A DNA stretch of 64,000 nt, taken from positions 1 to 64,000 of the forward strand of contig NZ_JAGGLB010000042.1 of NCBI RefSeq assembly GCF_017874215.1, in the 5' to 3' direction. The notes under the pieces are model-generated. The model worked only from the letters and a program-made list of their open reading frames with translations, searched no databases and was not told the DNA's origin. This DNA comes from Paenibacillus eucommiae. Its GTDB lineage: Bacteria > Bacillota > Bacilli > Paenibacillales > NBRC-103111. Each line of letters begins with the position of its first letter. The first letter of the stretch is position 1. The translations under genes and the position numbers were made by a program. Below, piece by piece: positions 1 to 7,603 of this stretch.

Positions 1-564
1 TGTGCAGTCTATAATCAGGGCATCCTGATCAGCGATAAATCTGGAGCCCAAGTGATTGCCGATTATTATCAGCCTTACTTTAACAGAGAATGGGACGGCT
101 TTCATGGAACTTTCTACACACCACCAGATAAATATTCGGGACATCCGGCGGTATTGCGTTCAGGGGACATATTCCAAATTGGCTTTCAACTGTTCACCGG
201 ATATGGTGAATACGCGATGCCGGAGCATAAATACTTGCTGAAATACTGTATCGAACAATTGCTGGCAGATCCGGTTCTAACATTCGAGCGTATTCCTTCT
301 ACTGCACGCGTCTCTGTAACTGCCAAAGAGAACATGGAAATGATCCACATCAAAGTAACCTACCCAGAGCTGAGAGGCAAATACAATGTGATCGAGGAGC
401 ATTCCGTCCTGCACGGGGGTGTGGTAAGTATCAAGGGAGATAGTGCCAAGGCTGTTTACATAGCGCCTACGCAACAACCGCTTGCCTATGAGCTTATAGA
501 CGGATACATCCGCATCCCGCTGCCCGAAATAGAAGGCTACATGATGGTTGTTGTAGAGCATTAA
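1..564 (+). CDS. C-terminal part of a glycoside-hydrolase-like protein (5' end outside window)
   Basis: The reading frame is open from base 1 and ends at a TAA at 562-564, so about 187 C-terminal residues are visible. The piece has no membrane segment or anchor. Phrases such as CAVYNQGILISDKSG and HPAVLRSGDIFQIGFQLF resemble the region that follows the catalytic barrel in large sugar hydrolases with a beta-galactosidase trimerisation-like domain, then a beta-rich tail. That family call is by eye and the catalytic part is missing, so substrate cannot be given. A weak hairpin terminator follows at once, so this is probably the last gene of its operon. Confidence 0.55.
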   Translation, partial: CAVYNQGILISDKSGAQVIADYYQPYFNREWDGFHGTFYTPPDKYSGHPAVLRSGDIFQIGFQLFTGYGEYAMPEHKYLLKYCIEQLLADPVLTFERIPSTARVSVTAKENMEMIHIKVTYPELRGKYNVIEEHSVLHGGVVSIKGDSAKAVYIAPTQQPLAYELIDGYIRIPLPEIEGYMMVVVEH

Positions 565-581
565 ATGGTAGTTTAATAGGA

Positions 582-623
582 CAGGTCCACGTTCCTTCAG
601 GGAGTGTGGGCCTGGTTTATTTT
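582..623 (+). terminator. Rho-independent terminator after the glycosidase fragment
   Basis: CAGGTCCAC (582-590) pairs with GTGGGCCTG (606-614) with one G-T pair. A T-rich tail (GGTTTATTTTA) follows. It lies 18 bases past the stop codon. Confidence 0.55.
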
Positions 624-635
624 ATGAACTTATTA

Positions 636-1091
636 GAAAGTATAAGCTTTTTGGGTGATGCCTGGAGTGAAAAATTCCCGAATACACAGTGTAGCTTTAC
701 AGTGGGAAAGTGGACGGTGTGACTCTTCATCCTGCGAGGGAGTCAGAAAGGAAGCTCAGATTATCCTATCGCCACTATCCCTATCCCTCAGGAAAGTAAC
801 TTCTACTGAAAGTCCGTTATCCGTTTGATCGTAGCAGTAGCAGCCCAACCTCGCTGAAATGAGCGTGTACTCCACTTAACGATGTTTTTCATCGTTAAAG
901 TAGCAAATCCTTCTCACCTGCGCGTTCTCTTCTTCCCCAGCGCCTGCGCCCGCTAGGAAATCTCTACTAACCAAAAGAAAAAGCCTTGCTGGCTGTCCGT
1001 TTGAGCTTGGTGTTCGTGTGATTCGTGCGATTGTAGCCATTCCCTCCGCAACGCACCCAAGTCACGAACATGCTCATCAAAGGACGCCTAC
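636..1091 (+). repeat. Composite intergenic repeat, copy R1a (branched hairpin deleted)
   Basis: This non-coding stretch matches the family seen again near 14.0, 29.4, 34.2, 47.0 and 56.4 kb. Blocks in order are a GGAAAGTATAAG-like start (636-646), the TATCGCCACTATCCC block (about 772), one palindrome TTAACGATG-TTTTT-CATCGTTAA (876-898), the GCGCCTGCGCCCGCTAGG block (about 940), TGCTGGCTGTCCGTTTGAG (about 990), and GTGTTCGTG, which pairs with CACGAACA near 1065. The approximately 110-base branched hairpin present in other copies is missing: GATTGTAGC runs straight into CATTCCCTCC. The break falls on AGC, which is present at both ends of the missing part in full copies. Confidence 0.8.
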
Positions 1092-1104
1092 ATGAATTCC
1101 AGAT

Positions 1105-1441
1105 TTTCATTGAAGTCACTATCCCTTTCGGTCAGGAAACAGAAGCGTTGCGGGCTCTTCATTCCCAGCACCTTGCCCGCTAGGAAATCTCCTCCAAGCA
1201 AGAGAAAAACCCTTGCTGCTGTCCGTTTGAGCTTGGCTTGTTTCGCACTCTGCAGCTGAGAGAGGAAAGGGATGTGGGTGGAAGAGCGATAGCGTCCGCC
1301 TTTAAAGATTTGTTCCAACCCCTTCATCCATTCCATTCAAGGGAACAAATCTTTAACAGCGGCTGGAGCCCACATCCCTTTCCTCCGTTACACCCCAAGT
1401 CGAACACGCATCTCAAAGCACACGCCACAAGGTGTCTTTCA
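1105..1441 (+). repeat. Composite intergenic repeat, copy R1b with branched hairpin
   Basis: A second, 5'-shortened copy in tandem with R1a; it lacks the TTTAACGATG palindrome. The outer stem GAGGAAAGGGATGTGGGT (1262-1279) pairs with GCCCACATCCCTTTCCTC (1368-1385): 17 Watson-Crick pairs plus one G-T. The inner stem TTAAAGATTTGTTCC (1302-1316) pairs perfectly with 1342-1356. Between them on the 5' side is a small local hairpin (GGTGGA ... TCCGCC around GCGATAGC). A small terminal hairpin, ACGCC-ACAA-GGTGT (422-435 past base 1000) with TCTTTC, closes the element just before the lacI promoter. Confidence 0.8.
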
Positions 1442-1449
1442 CATTCTAA

Positions 1450-1478
1450 TTGACATCGCTTTCAACACCTGATATATT
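1450..1478 (+). promoter_or_regulatory. Sigma-A promoter of the LacI-family gene
   Basis: TTGACA (1450-1455), a 17-base spacer and TATATT (1473-1478). It lies about 57 bases before the TTG start at 1535 and just upstream of a palindromic operator. Confidence 0.7.
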
Positions 1479-1486
1479 GAAATAAA

Positions 1487-1500
1487 TAAACGCGTGTTTA
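1487..1500 (+). promoter_or_regulatory. Palindromic LacI-type operator upstream of its own gene
   Basis: TAAAC-GCGT-GTTTA is a perfect 14-base dyad with a central CG, typical of LacI/PurR-family operators. It overlaps the expected transcription start, so bound repressor would block its own promoter. A related site lies at 2606-2615. Confidence 0.6.
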
Positions 1501-1534
1501 TAAGTTATTTTCGGCCGAAGCGAGGGACTGCAAG

Positions 1535-2581
1535 TTGAAACATATAGAAATCAATAGTGAAGAAATTGCAAAACTTGCTCACGTATCAAGAAGCACTGTC
1601 AGCAGAGTGATTAATAACTACCCGAATGTTCCTAAAAAAACGAGAGAAAAGGTAATGAAGGTAATCGAGGAATACAACTACGTGCCTAATCTTTCTGCGC
1701 AAATATTGGCTGGGAAGAAGACGAAGACCATCGGATTATTCTTTATTAATCGGGGACATGTTTCGGAAGAAACATCAGCAAATTCGCTGATCACAAGTGT
1801 TATTGAGAACGCTTCAGCGCTGGGGTACTACGTATTGACCAATATCATCGGCGATACGAATTATACGGAAAGCATCAAGGGTGTGAAGGAGGTATTCCTG
1901 CAGCGCCGGATTGATGGAGGGATATTTATCGGCTGCGCTAATCACGAGCCGATGGTAGAGGAATTGATTGCGGAAGGCTTTATTGTCGGAATCGTCGATC
2001 AAGTGCTGCCCGGCCGCAACGAGCCGAACAGAATTGTATACAACTTCAATAACGAGGAAGCTGCTGTTCAAGCGGTTGACTATTTTGTTGGCTTAAACCA
2101 TAAGAAAATTGGCATCATTAATGGAGACATGAAGAAATCATCGGCGAATTTCAAATACAAGGGATTTCTGATTGGAATGGAGAAGCACGGCTTGCAAGTG
2201 AATGATAAATGGATCATGCCGGGCCATTATGAGAAAGGCGGCTATCAAGCCATTACGGATTTGCTGGCCAATTCGAGCGAGAGTGATTTGCCGACGGCCA
2301 TATTCGCCTCCAATGACAATATAGCCTACGGTGCTCTCAGAGCATTGCAGGACAATAACATAAAAGTTCCGGATGAAATATCGATCATCGGTTTGAACGA
2401 TCAGATGCTAAGCGCTCATTTAAGGCCGGCATTATCTACGTTCAGAGCCAATTTCGGACTAATGATGCAGCAGATAACCCAGAAGGTGATTGAAAAGATT
2501 GAAGAGGGCATCGGGACCGAGTTTATTAAAGTGAGTCTGGATCTCCATTTTATAGAGAGGGAATCATGCAGAAAAAGATAA
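1535..2581 (+). CDS. LacI-family transcriptional regulator
   Basis: This 348-residue protein has the normal LacI layout: an N-terminal helix-turn-helix at about residues 10-27 (EIAKLAHVSRSTVSRVIN), a hinge helix, and a periplasmic-binding-protein-like effector domain. The likely start is TTG at 1535, with a GAGGGA ribosome site seven bases upstream. It has its own promoter and a palindromic operator, and a second similar palindrome precedes the next gene. The natural reading is a local, self-regulating repressor of the 2636-9918 catabolic cluster, released by a sugar or sugar acid that cannot be told from sequence. Confidence 0.85.
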   Translation: MKHIEINSEEIAKLAHVSRSTVSRVINNYPNVPKKTREKVMKVIEEYNYVPNLSAQILAGKKTKTIGLFFINRGHVSEETSANSLITSVIENASALGYYVLTNIIGDTNYTESIKGVKEVFLQRRIDGGIFIGCANHEPMVEELIAEGFIVGIVDQVLPGRNEPNRIVYNFNNEEAAVQAVDYFVGLNHKKIGIINGDMKKSSANFKYKGFLIGMEKHGLQVNDKWIMPGHYEKGGYQAITDLLANSSESDLPTAIFASNDNIAYGALRALQDNNIKVPDEISIIGLNDQMLSAHLRPALSTFRANFGLMMQQITQKVIEKIEEGIGTEFIKVSLDLHFIERESCRKR

Positions 2582-2605
2582 TCCAAATTTTTTTGTACTT
2601 TTGTG

Positions 2606-2615
2606 AACGCGCGTT
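2606..2615 (+). promoter_or_regulatory. Second LacI-type operator, upstream of the catabolic cluster
   Basis: AACGCGCGTT is a perfect 10-base palindrome inside GAACGCGCGTTTA, close to the core of the 1487-1500 operator (AAACGCGTGTTT). It sits 20 bases before the SDR gene's start codon. Together the two sites suggest one repressor acting on both units. Confidence 0.5.
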
Positions 2616-2635
2616 TATTTCTAAGGAGGTTAAAA

Positions 2636-3334
2636 ATGGACATACTGATTACTGGGGCAAACAGGGGATTAGGGTACTCGCTCACGCTTGAAGGATTGCG
2701 TCGTGGTCACATCATTCATGCTGCAGTTCGCAATGTTGATGAAGCAGGCCCGTTGAAGCAACTAGCGGAAACCTTCTCACATAATCTTTTGCTTACAGAA
2801 ATGGATGTTTCGAAGGAGCAATCAGTCATCAAAGCGCTGCATCAGACTAAACAACGAACCGCATCATTGGATGGCATCATCAATAACGCGGCTGTCATGG
2901 AAGAGTCTACGAAATACTTGGAAGATTTGGATATGGACTTAGTTCGTTGGACCTTTGAAGTCAACACATTTGGACCGATGCAGGTAGTTAAGCACTTTTT
3001 GCCCTTAATTTATAAAGGAACCACCCCTTCGATAATCAACATTTCATCTGAGGCGGGTACGATTCTCAACGCGTTCAGCACCAATTATCCGTATAGCATG
3101 TCGAAAACTGCATTAAATATGTTCAGTGAACGGCTAAGAGCGTATGTCAAAGATAAGGATATTATCGTATACGCCGTTCACCCTGGATGGATGAAAACGG
3201 ATATGGGCGGCGAAGAAGCCCCCTTAGACCCGAACGAGACGGCCAGTGGCATCTTCGATTTGCTTGAACGGAAAGTAACCGTTAACAGCAAGATCTCGTT
3301 TATTGATTTCCGGGGAAGACCGATGCCATTGTAG
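2636..3334 (+). CDS. SDR-family NAD(P)-dependent oxidoreductase
   Basis: A 232-residue short-chain dehydrogenase. The cofactor motif TGANRGLG is at residues 6-13, NNAA at 83-86, a serine pair at 137-138, and the YxxxK pair is Y153/K157 in YPYSMSK, so the active site looks complete. I place the start at ATG 2636 because AAGGAGG lies just upstream; an upstream ATG at 2603 would run through the operator and has no ribosome site. It is the first gene after the LacI regulator and precedes a sugar transporter, so it probably oxidises or reduces a sugar-derived intermediate. Confidence 0.85.
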   Translation: MDILITGANRGLGYSLTLEGLRRGHIIHAAVRNVDEAGPLKQLAETFSHNLLLTEMDVSKEQSVIKALHQTKQRTASLDGIINNAAVMEESTKYLEDLDMDLVRWTFEVNTFGPMQVVKHFLPLIYKGTTPSIINISSEAGTILNAFSTNYPYSMSKTALNMFSERLRAYVKDKDIIVYAVHPGWMKTDMGGEEAPLDPNETASGIFDLLERKVTVNSKISFIDFRGRPMPL

Positions 3335-3481
3335 ATCACACATAATTTCGCGTTAAGCAGCCGCTGTTCATCAAATAAATACATTGGAATGGAGGTTTCC
3401 CGTTAATACTCGTAACAGCAGGCTGAATAACATAAATTGCTTTCAATGCAAGGCTACAACTTAAGAAGAGGTGGTCAGGAT

Positions 3482-4741
3482 ATGAAAATTAAAAAACTAG
3501 GGATGCTGTTGGTGGTCACTCTGCTCGTGCTCTCCTTACTTGCAGGATGCGCTTCCAAAGACAATAAAGGGTCTGGTACCGGAACAGAAAACGTCGAATT
3601 AACCTATTGGGATGCTGCATGGAATGAGCCAGTTACGCCGGGAATTATTAAAGAATTCGAAGAGCAGAATCCTGGCATCAAAATCAAAACCGAGTTTTTC
3701 CCCGATAACGGCATGCAGGACAAATATCTGGTTACACTGAAAAATAATTCGGGACCCGATGTGATCAATATCGCTGCGGATTGGACGGCTCCTTTTGCCA
3801 CTGCTGGCGGATTGCTTCCGTTGGATGATTTTATAGCTAAAGATAAGGTCGACCTTGAGGATTTTTGGCCAGGTGCATTGAAGACGATTCAGGTGAAGGG
3901 CAAGATATACGCTTTACCTTATCGCAGTGAGACGTTGGGTATCTTCTATAATAAATCACTTTTTGAAAAAGCTGGCATCGACACAACTAAAGCGCCTGAA
4001 ACGTGGGAGCAAGTACTGGATGACGCCAAGAAACTGACAAAAGACGGAACGTTCGGATTTGGTCTGGTAGGTAAACAGCCTGGAAACTTATCGATGCAAT
4101 TGATTACGATGATCCGGACTTTCGGAGGGGATGTCTTAAATGAAGACTATACGAAATCAAAGTTGAGCGAGCCTGAAGCCATCGCAGCAGCCCAGTTCTA
4201 TGTTGATTTGTATAAGACTCATAAGGTAACACCGGACAGCACGATGGAAAATGACAACGCTGCCTCACGTAATCTGTTTTCCACCGAGAAAGTCGCTATG
4301 TTCATAAGTGGAAACTATGACATTGATCCAATTAACAAAGCGAACCCTAACATTAGGTTCGGCACGGGGATGGCTCCGTACAGCAAAGAGCGCAAAACAG
4401 TGCTTGGCGGCTGGAACGTTGCGATAACCGCATCAAGCAAAAAACAAGAAGCAGCTTGGAAATTCGTTAATTTTATTGCATCCCCTGAGATTTCTGTGAA
4501 ATACAGCAATACGTTCTCTTCCCGCGTCTCGGCGGCGAGCAATGAGAAATACCAGGATCCACTTATCAAGCCCTTCCTGGAAGGATTGAAGTACGCGACA
4601 CCAATGCCAGCAATACCACAAATGACACAGATCCGGAAAATCATCCATGATAACCTTCAAAAAGCGATGATTGAGAACGTATCGGTCGAAGAAATGATGA
4701 AAGCAACCTCGCAGGAGGTTGACAAGCTGCTTCAGAAATAG
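3482..4741 (+). CDS. Extracellular solute-binding lipoprotein of a CUT1 sugar ABC transporter
   Basis: A 419-residue MalE-type binding protein. The signal peptide ends in the lipobox LLAGC, making Cys23 the lipidated residue after cleavage. The mature part has the family's look (ELTYWDAAWNEPVTPGI, aromatic-rich pocket segments, GGWNVAITASSKKQEAAWKF near the C-terminus). The start is ATG 3482 after AGAGGTGG; an in-frame ATG at 3437 would add 15 residues before the signal peptide. Two permeases follow. No ATPase gene is present, as usual for CUT1 systems that share an MsmX-type ATPase. Confidence 0.88.
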   Translation: MKIKKLGMLLVVTLLVLSLLAGCASKDNKGSGTGTENVELTYWDAAWNEPVTPGIIKEFEEQNPGIKIKTEFFPDNGMQDKYLVTLKNNSGPDVINIAADWTAPFATAGGLLPLDDFIAKDKVDLEDFWPGALKTIQVKGKIYALPYRSETLGIFYNKSLFEKAGIDTTKAPETWEQVLDDAKKLTKDGTFGFGLVGKQPGNLSMQLITMIRTFGGDVLNEDYTKSKLSEPEAIAAAQFYVDLYKTHKVTPDSTMENDNAASRNLFSTEKVAMFISGNYDIDPINKANPNIRFGTGMAPYSKERKTVLGGWNVAITASSKKQEAAWKFVNFIASPEISVKYSNTFSSRVSAASNEKYQDPLIKPFLEGLKYATPMPAIPQMTQIRKIIHDNLQKAMIENVSVEEMMKATSQEVDKLLQK

Positions 4742-4757
4742 CTCTAGTCATGCTTAA

Positions 4758-4792
4758 AACGGCTTGCTTCCAATTGGAGGAAGCAAGCCGTT
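4758..4792 (+). promoter_or_regulatory. Intercistronic hairpin between binding protein and permease
   Basis: AACGGCTTGCTTCC (4758-4771) pairs perfectly with 4779-4792, giving 14 bp with a seven-base loop and no T-run. Such a hairpin can protect the upstream mRNA from 3' decay, or lower readthrough, so that binding protein outnumbers permease. A 12-bp equivalent is present at 19686-19718. Confidence 0.6.
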
Positions 4793-4810
4793 CATAAAGG
4801 AGTGTACCGT

Positions 4811-5701
4811 ATGCTGCACAGATTCAAATTTGCTCGTAATCCGGGGTTAATATACGTAGCTCCTGCTGTAATCGTCATCGCTTTTGTCATGCTGTATCCA
4901 TTGATTTACACATTCTATATGAGCTTTAACAAAAGTGATATTTTTTCGGATCAATTGAAATTCGTCGGGTTTTCTCAGTACGTGGAGCTATTTCAGGATA
5001 AGTTGTTTCTTAATTCGGTTAAGGCAACCTTGATTTGGACAGTAGGCAGTGTGTTTTTTCAATTTCTAATAGGATTTGTGGCAGCTGTTGTCATTAATCA
5101 GAGCTTTATTCGATTCAAAACAGGGCTCCGTATCCTTATCATGGTCCCTTGGGTGCTCCCTAGCATCATAGGTGTCAACATCTGGAAATGGTCGTATCAT
5201 CCTGACTTTGGGATTATCAATTATATATTGAAGTCGCTCGGTATCATTTCAACCAACATCACTTGGGTGTCTGGAGCCGATACTGCACTTCTATCGGCTA
5301 TTATCGTCAACGTCTGGAAGATGTATCCTTTCGTTATGCTAATGGTTGAGGCTTCTTTGCAGAGTGTTCCGCAGCAATTAAGGGATGCCGCCAAAGTGGA
5401 TGGTGCGGGTCCGGTCAGAGCATTTCTTAATGTTACGATGCCTTATATTGCTTCTACCTGCTATACCGTCATTTTGCTGCTTACGATATGGACATTTAAT
5501 GCCTTTACATTCATATATGCCTTGACAGAAGGCGGTCCGGCGCATAAATCGGAAATATTGTCGATGTATATTTATAAATTTGCTTTCCAGAACTTTGATT
5601 TCGGCATGGCTTCGACCGCAAGTGTTGTGTTGTTCGCGATAACAGCAGCTTTTGCAGTCGTGTATATCAAGTTTTTCTTGAAAGGGGATGAGAGAAAATG
5701 A
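4811..5701 (+). CDS. Sugar ABC transporter permease (MalF-type)
   Basis: A 296-residue protein with six hydrophobic segments. The EAA-type loop that contacts the ATPase appears as LRDAAKVDGAGPVRAFLNVTMP-like sequence near residue 200. I choose ATG 4811 because AAAGGAGTG sits at proper spacing; a GTG at 4802 lies inside that site. The stop overlaps the next permease's start by four bases (ATGA), which indicates translational coupling. It forms an importer with the 3482 binding protein and the 5698 permease. Confidence 0.88.
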   Translation: MLHRFKFARNPGLIYVAPAVIVIAFVMLYPLIYTFYMSFNKSDIFSDQLKFVGFSQYVELFQDKLFLNSVKATLIWTVGSVFFQFLIGFVAAVVINQSFIRFKTGLRILIMVPWVLPSIIGVNIWKWSYHPDFGIINYILKSLGIISTNITWVSGADTALLSAIIVNVWKMYPFVMLMVEASLQSVPQQLRDAAKVDGAGPVRAFLNVTMPYIASTCYTVILLLTIWTFNAFTFIYALTEGGPAHKSEILSMYIYKFAFQNFDFGMASTASVVLFAITAAFAVVYIKFFLKGDERK

Positions 5702-6540
5702 AGAGAAGAAGGAGTAGTATTTTCGCTCAGTATAGCGGCAGCTATTTATTTCTACTTTTTTTGATTGTCTTTGCGTTCTTCCCCGCTGTATGGATGTTTG
5801 CCACTTCGATCAAGCCAATAACGGAAATATTCCAGGTTCCGCCCAGGTTTACGAGTGACCATCCTACACTCGAGAATTACCGGAGAGTTATTTTTGAGAG
5901 CAAAATACCACGCGCGTTCTTGAATAGCGTCATTATTACCTTCTGTACCACATTCATGACTCTTATCATTTCTATATTGGCGGGATATGGGTTTGCGCGA
6001 TACAGATTTTCTGGCTCGCGTGCCTTATCGACAGGTTTGCTGTTCGGGCAAATGATGCCGGGCGTCATTATTATTATGCCACTTTACATGATTTTCAATA
6101 AAATTCATTTGATTGATACGTATGCCGCGGTCATTATCGCCAATATGGCCGTTACGATTCCGATGGGCGTTATTATGCTCCGCTCATTTTTCCAAACGGT
6201 TCCCAGAGAACTGGAGGAAGCAGCGAAAATCGACGGTGCGAGCAGCCTCGGAGCCTTGTTCCGAATCATCCTGCCCATTTCGATACCGGGGATAATAGCC
6301 GTTGGTGTGAATTCCTTTTTGAACTCATGGGAAGAGTTTTTGTTCGCATTGAATTTGACCCATTCCGAATCAGTCAAGACGCTCCCCATTGCGGTGAATG
6401 AGTTTAGTGGCGAATTCGTCGTGGATTGGGGCGGGATGATGAGCGCTTCTGTCGTCATCTCTGTACCTGTGCTGCTCATCTTCCTTTTATGTAACAAATA
6501 TTTTGTGAAAGGTTTATCGGATGGTGCAGTTAAAGGTTAG
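5698..6540 (+). CDS. Sugar ABC transporter permease (MalG-type)
   Basis: A 280-residue six-segment inner-membrane protein with an EAA loop (LEEAAKIDGASSLGALF near residue 178). It overlaps the preceding permease gene by four bases and is its likely partner. The tail YFVKGLSDGAVKG is typical of MalG-like subunits. A 10-bp direct repeat (GTAGGCCTTG twice, from 6540) follows the stop, with no clear terminator, so transcription probably continues into the VOC genes. Confidence 0.88.
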   Translation: MKRRRSSIFAQYSGSYLFLLFLIVFAFFPAVWMFATSIKPITEIFQVPPRFTSDHPTLENYRRVIFESKIPRAFLNSVIITFCTTFMTLIISILAGYGFARYRFSGSRALSTGLLFGQMMPGVIIIMPLYMIFNKIHLIDTYAAVIIANMAVTIPMGVIMLRSFFQTVPRELEEAAKIDGASSLGALFRIILPISIPGIIAVGVNSFLNSWEEFLFALNLTHSESVKTLPIAVNEFSGEFVVDWGGMMSASVVISVPVLLIFLLCNKYFVKGLSDGAVKG

Positions 6541-6658
6541 GTAGGCCTTGGTAGGCCTTGGCAGCACTCGGACACCCCAATGCAATCTTACGGAATCTGA
6601 TTATTCAGAAGACGTATTATTGAATAAATAAAATAGATAGAAAACTGGAGGGAAACAC

Positions 6659-7165
6659 ATGCAAGCCATATCAACAAACAAGATAGTGAAGGTTGGCATT
6701 ATCGTAAACGATATCGAACAAGCCGTGAAAACTTATGCCGATTTGTTCGGCTTGAAGGAAGTTCCGGCGGTAAGGGTACCCAAAAGCGATCTGCCACCCT
6801 CAGATCCCAATGCACCTGCATATACGTTATATCGGGGTGAATACAGGAATACAGGATGTAAAACCGCGTTAATTCCGATGGAACCTATTTATATCGAATT
6901 GATTGAACCCCTGAAGCAGCCAAGCCCTTGGACTGAGTTTCAGGAGAAGCACGGTCAAGGGGTGCACTATTTGGCTTATAACATCGAAGGTTTTGACGAG
7001 CATATTGAGCTTTTGGAAAGCAAAGGAATGCCAGTGGTCCAAAGAACCGAAAAGGGGCATGAACGGTATGCTTACTTTGAAACGGAAAACGCTCTTGGCG
7101 TAACTATCGAATTTAAAGAAATCGGCGAAAAACAAACATCAGGAGGAGACAAAAACCATGATTAA
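6659..7165 (+). CDS. VOC-family protein, first of a pair
   Basis: A 168-residue vicinal-oxygen-chelate (glyoxalase/bleomycin-resistance) fold protein with two beta-alpha-beta-beta-beta halves. The usual first metal histidine position reads KVGIIVND, without histidine. The later positions are present (GVHYLAYNI and VTIEFKEI). It may therefore bind metal through the next VOC protein or be altered in activity. The ribosome site is GGAGGG. Its last eight bases overlap the next gene. The context suggests isomerisation or epimerisation of a sugar-acid intermediate, but nothing in the sequence fixes the reaction. Confidence 0.75.
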   Translation: MQAISTNKIVKVGIIVNDIEQAVKTYADLFGLKEVPAVRVPKSDLPPSDPNAPAYTLYRGEYRNTGCKTALIPMEPIYIELIEPLKQPSPWTEFQEKHGQGVHYLAYNIEGFDEHIELLESKGMPVVQRTEKGHERYAYFETENALGVTIEFKEIGEKQTSGGDKNHD

Positions 7166-7568
7166 AGGAATTGGACATACAGCGTACGTAGTGAAGGATA
7201 TGGAGAAATCATTGCAATTTTACTGTGATATATTAGGATTTCGCAAATTATTTGAATTAAAGCACCCTTCCGACAATGCACCCTGGATTGTGTATGTAGA
7301 AGTACGCAAGGGGCAATTTATTGAGTTATTTTACGGCGGTACGCACAAAAATGATGTTGATAATCAGACGATAGGCTATGCACACTTATGCCTGGAGGTA
7401 AACGATATCCAAGAAATCGCCAATCATGTCAAAGGCAAAGGGCTAACGTTGGATGTGGAGCCCAAACAAGGCCTGGATAAAAATTATCAGTGCTGGGTTA
7501 AAGATCCGGACGGTAACCGGATTGAGTTTATGCAGATGAATCCGGAATCCCCGCAAATGAATTCGTAA
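7158..7568 (+). CDS. VOC-family protein, second of a pair
   Basis: A 136-residue glyoxalase-like protein. Candidate metal ligands are the histidine in GIGHTAYVVKD, the histidine in GYAHLCLEV and the glutamate in NRIEFMQM, so a complete site is plausible. Its start overlaps the end of the first VOC gene by eight bases, with AGGAGG upstream, which indicates tight coupling and possibly a heteromer. The cellular role is unknown; a dehydrogenase follows at 7604. Confidence 0.78.
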   Translation: MIKGIGHTAYVVKDMEKSLQFYCDILGFRKLFELKHPSDNAPWIVYVEVRKGQFIELFYGGTHKNDVDNQTIGYAHLCLEVNDIQEIANHVKGKGLTLDVEPKQGLDKNYQCWVKDPDGNRIEFMQMNPESPQMNS

Positions 7569-7603
7569 AAAAGCGCGAAAGCTTCGCATGTGGAGGGCAA
7601 GGA

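Noticed and set aside
1238..1453. Short ORF MGGRAIASAFKDLF-like, seen again at 14390 and 47238
   Set aside because: The peptide recurs only because the DNA hairpin repeats. Frames break at different places, there is no ribosome site, and substitutions follow base pairing, not codons.
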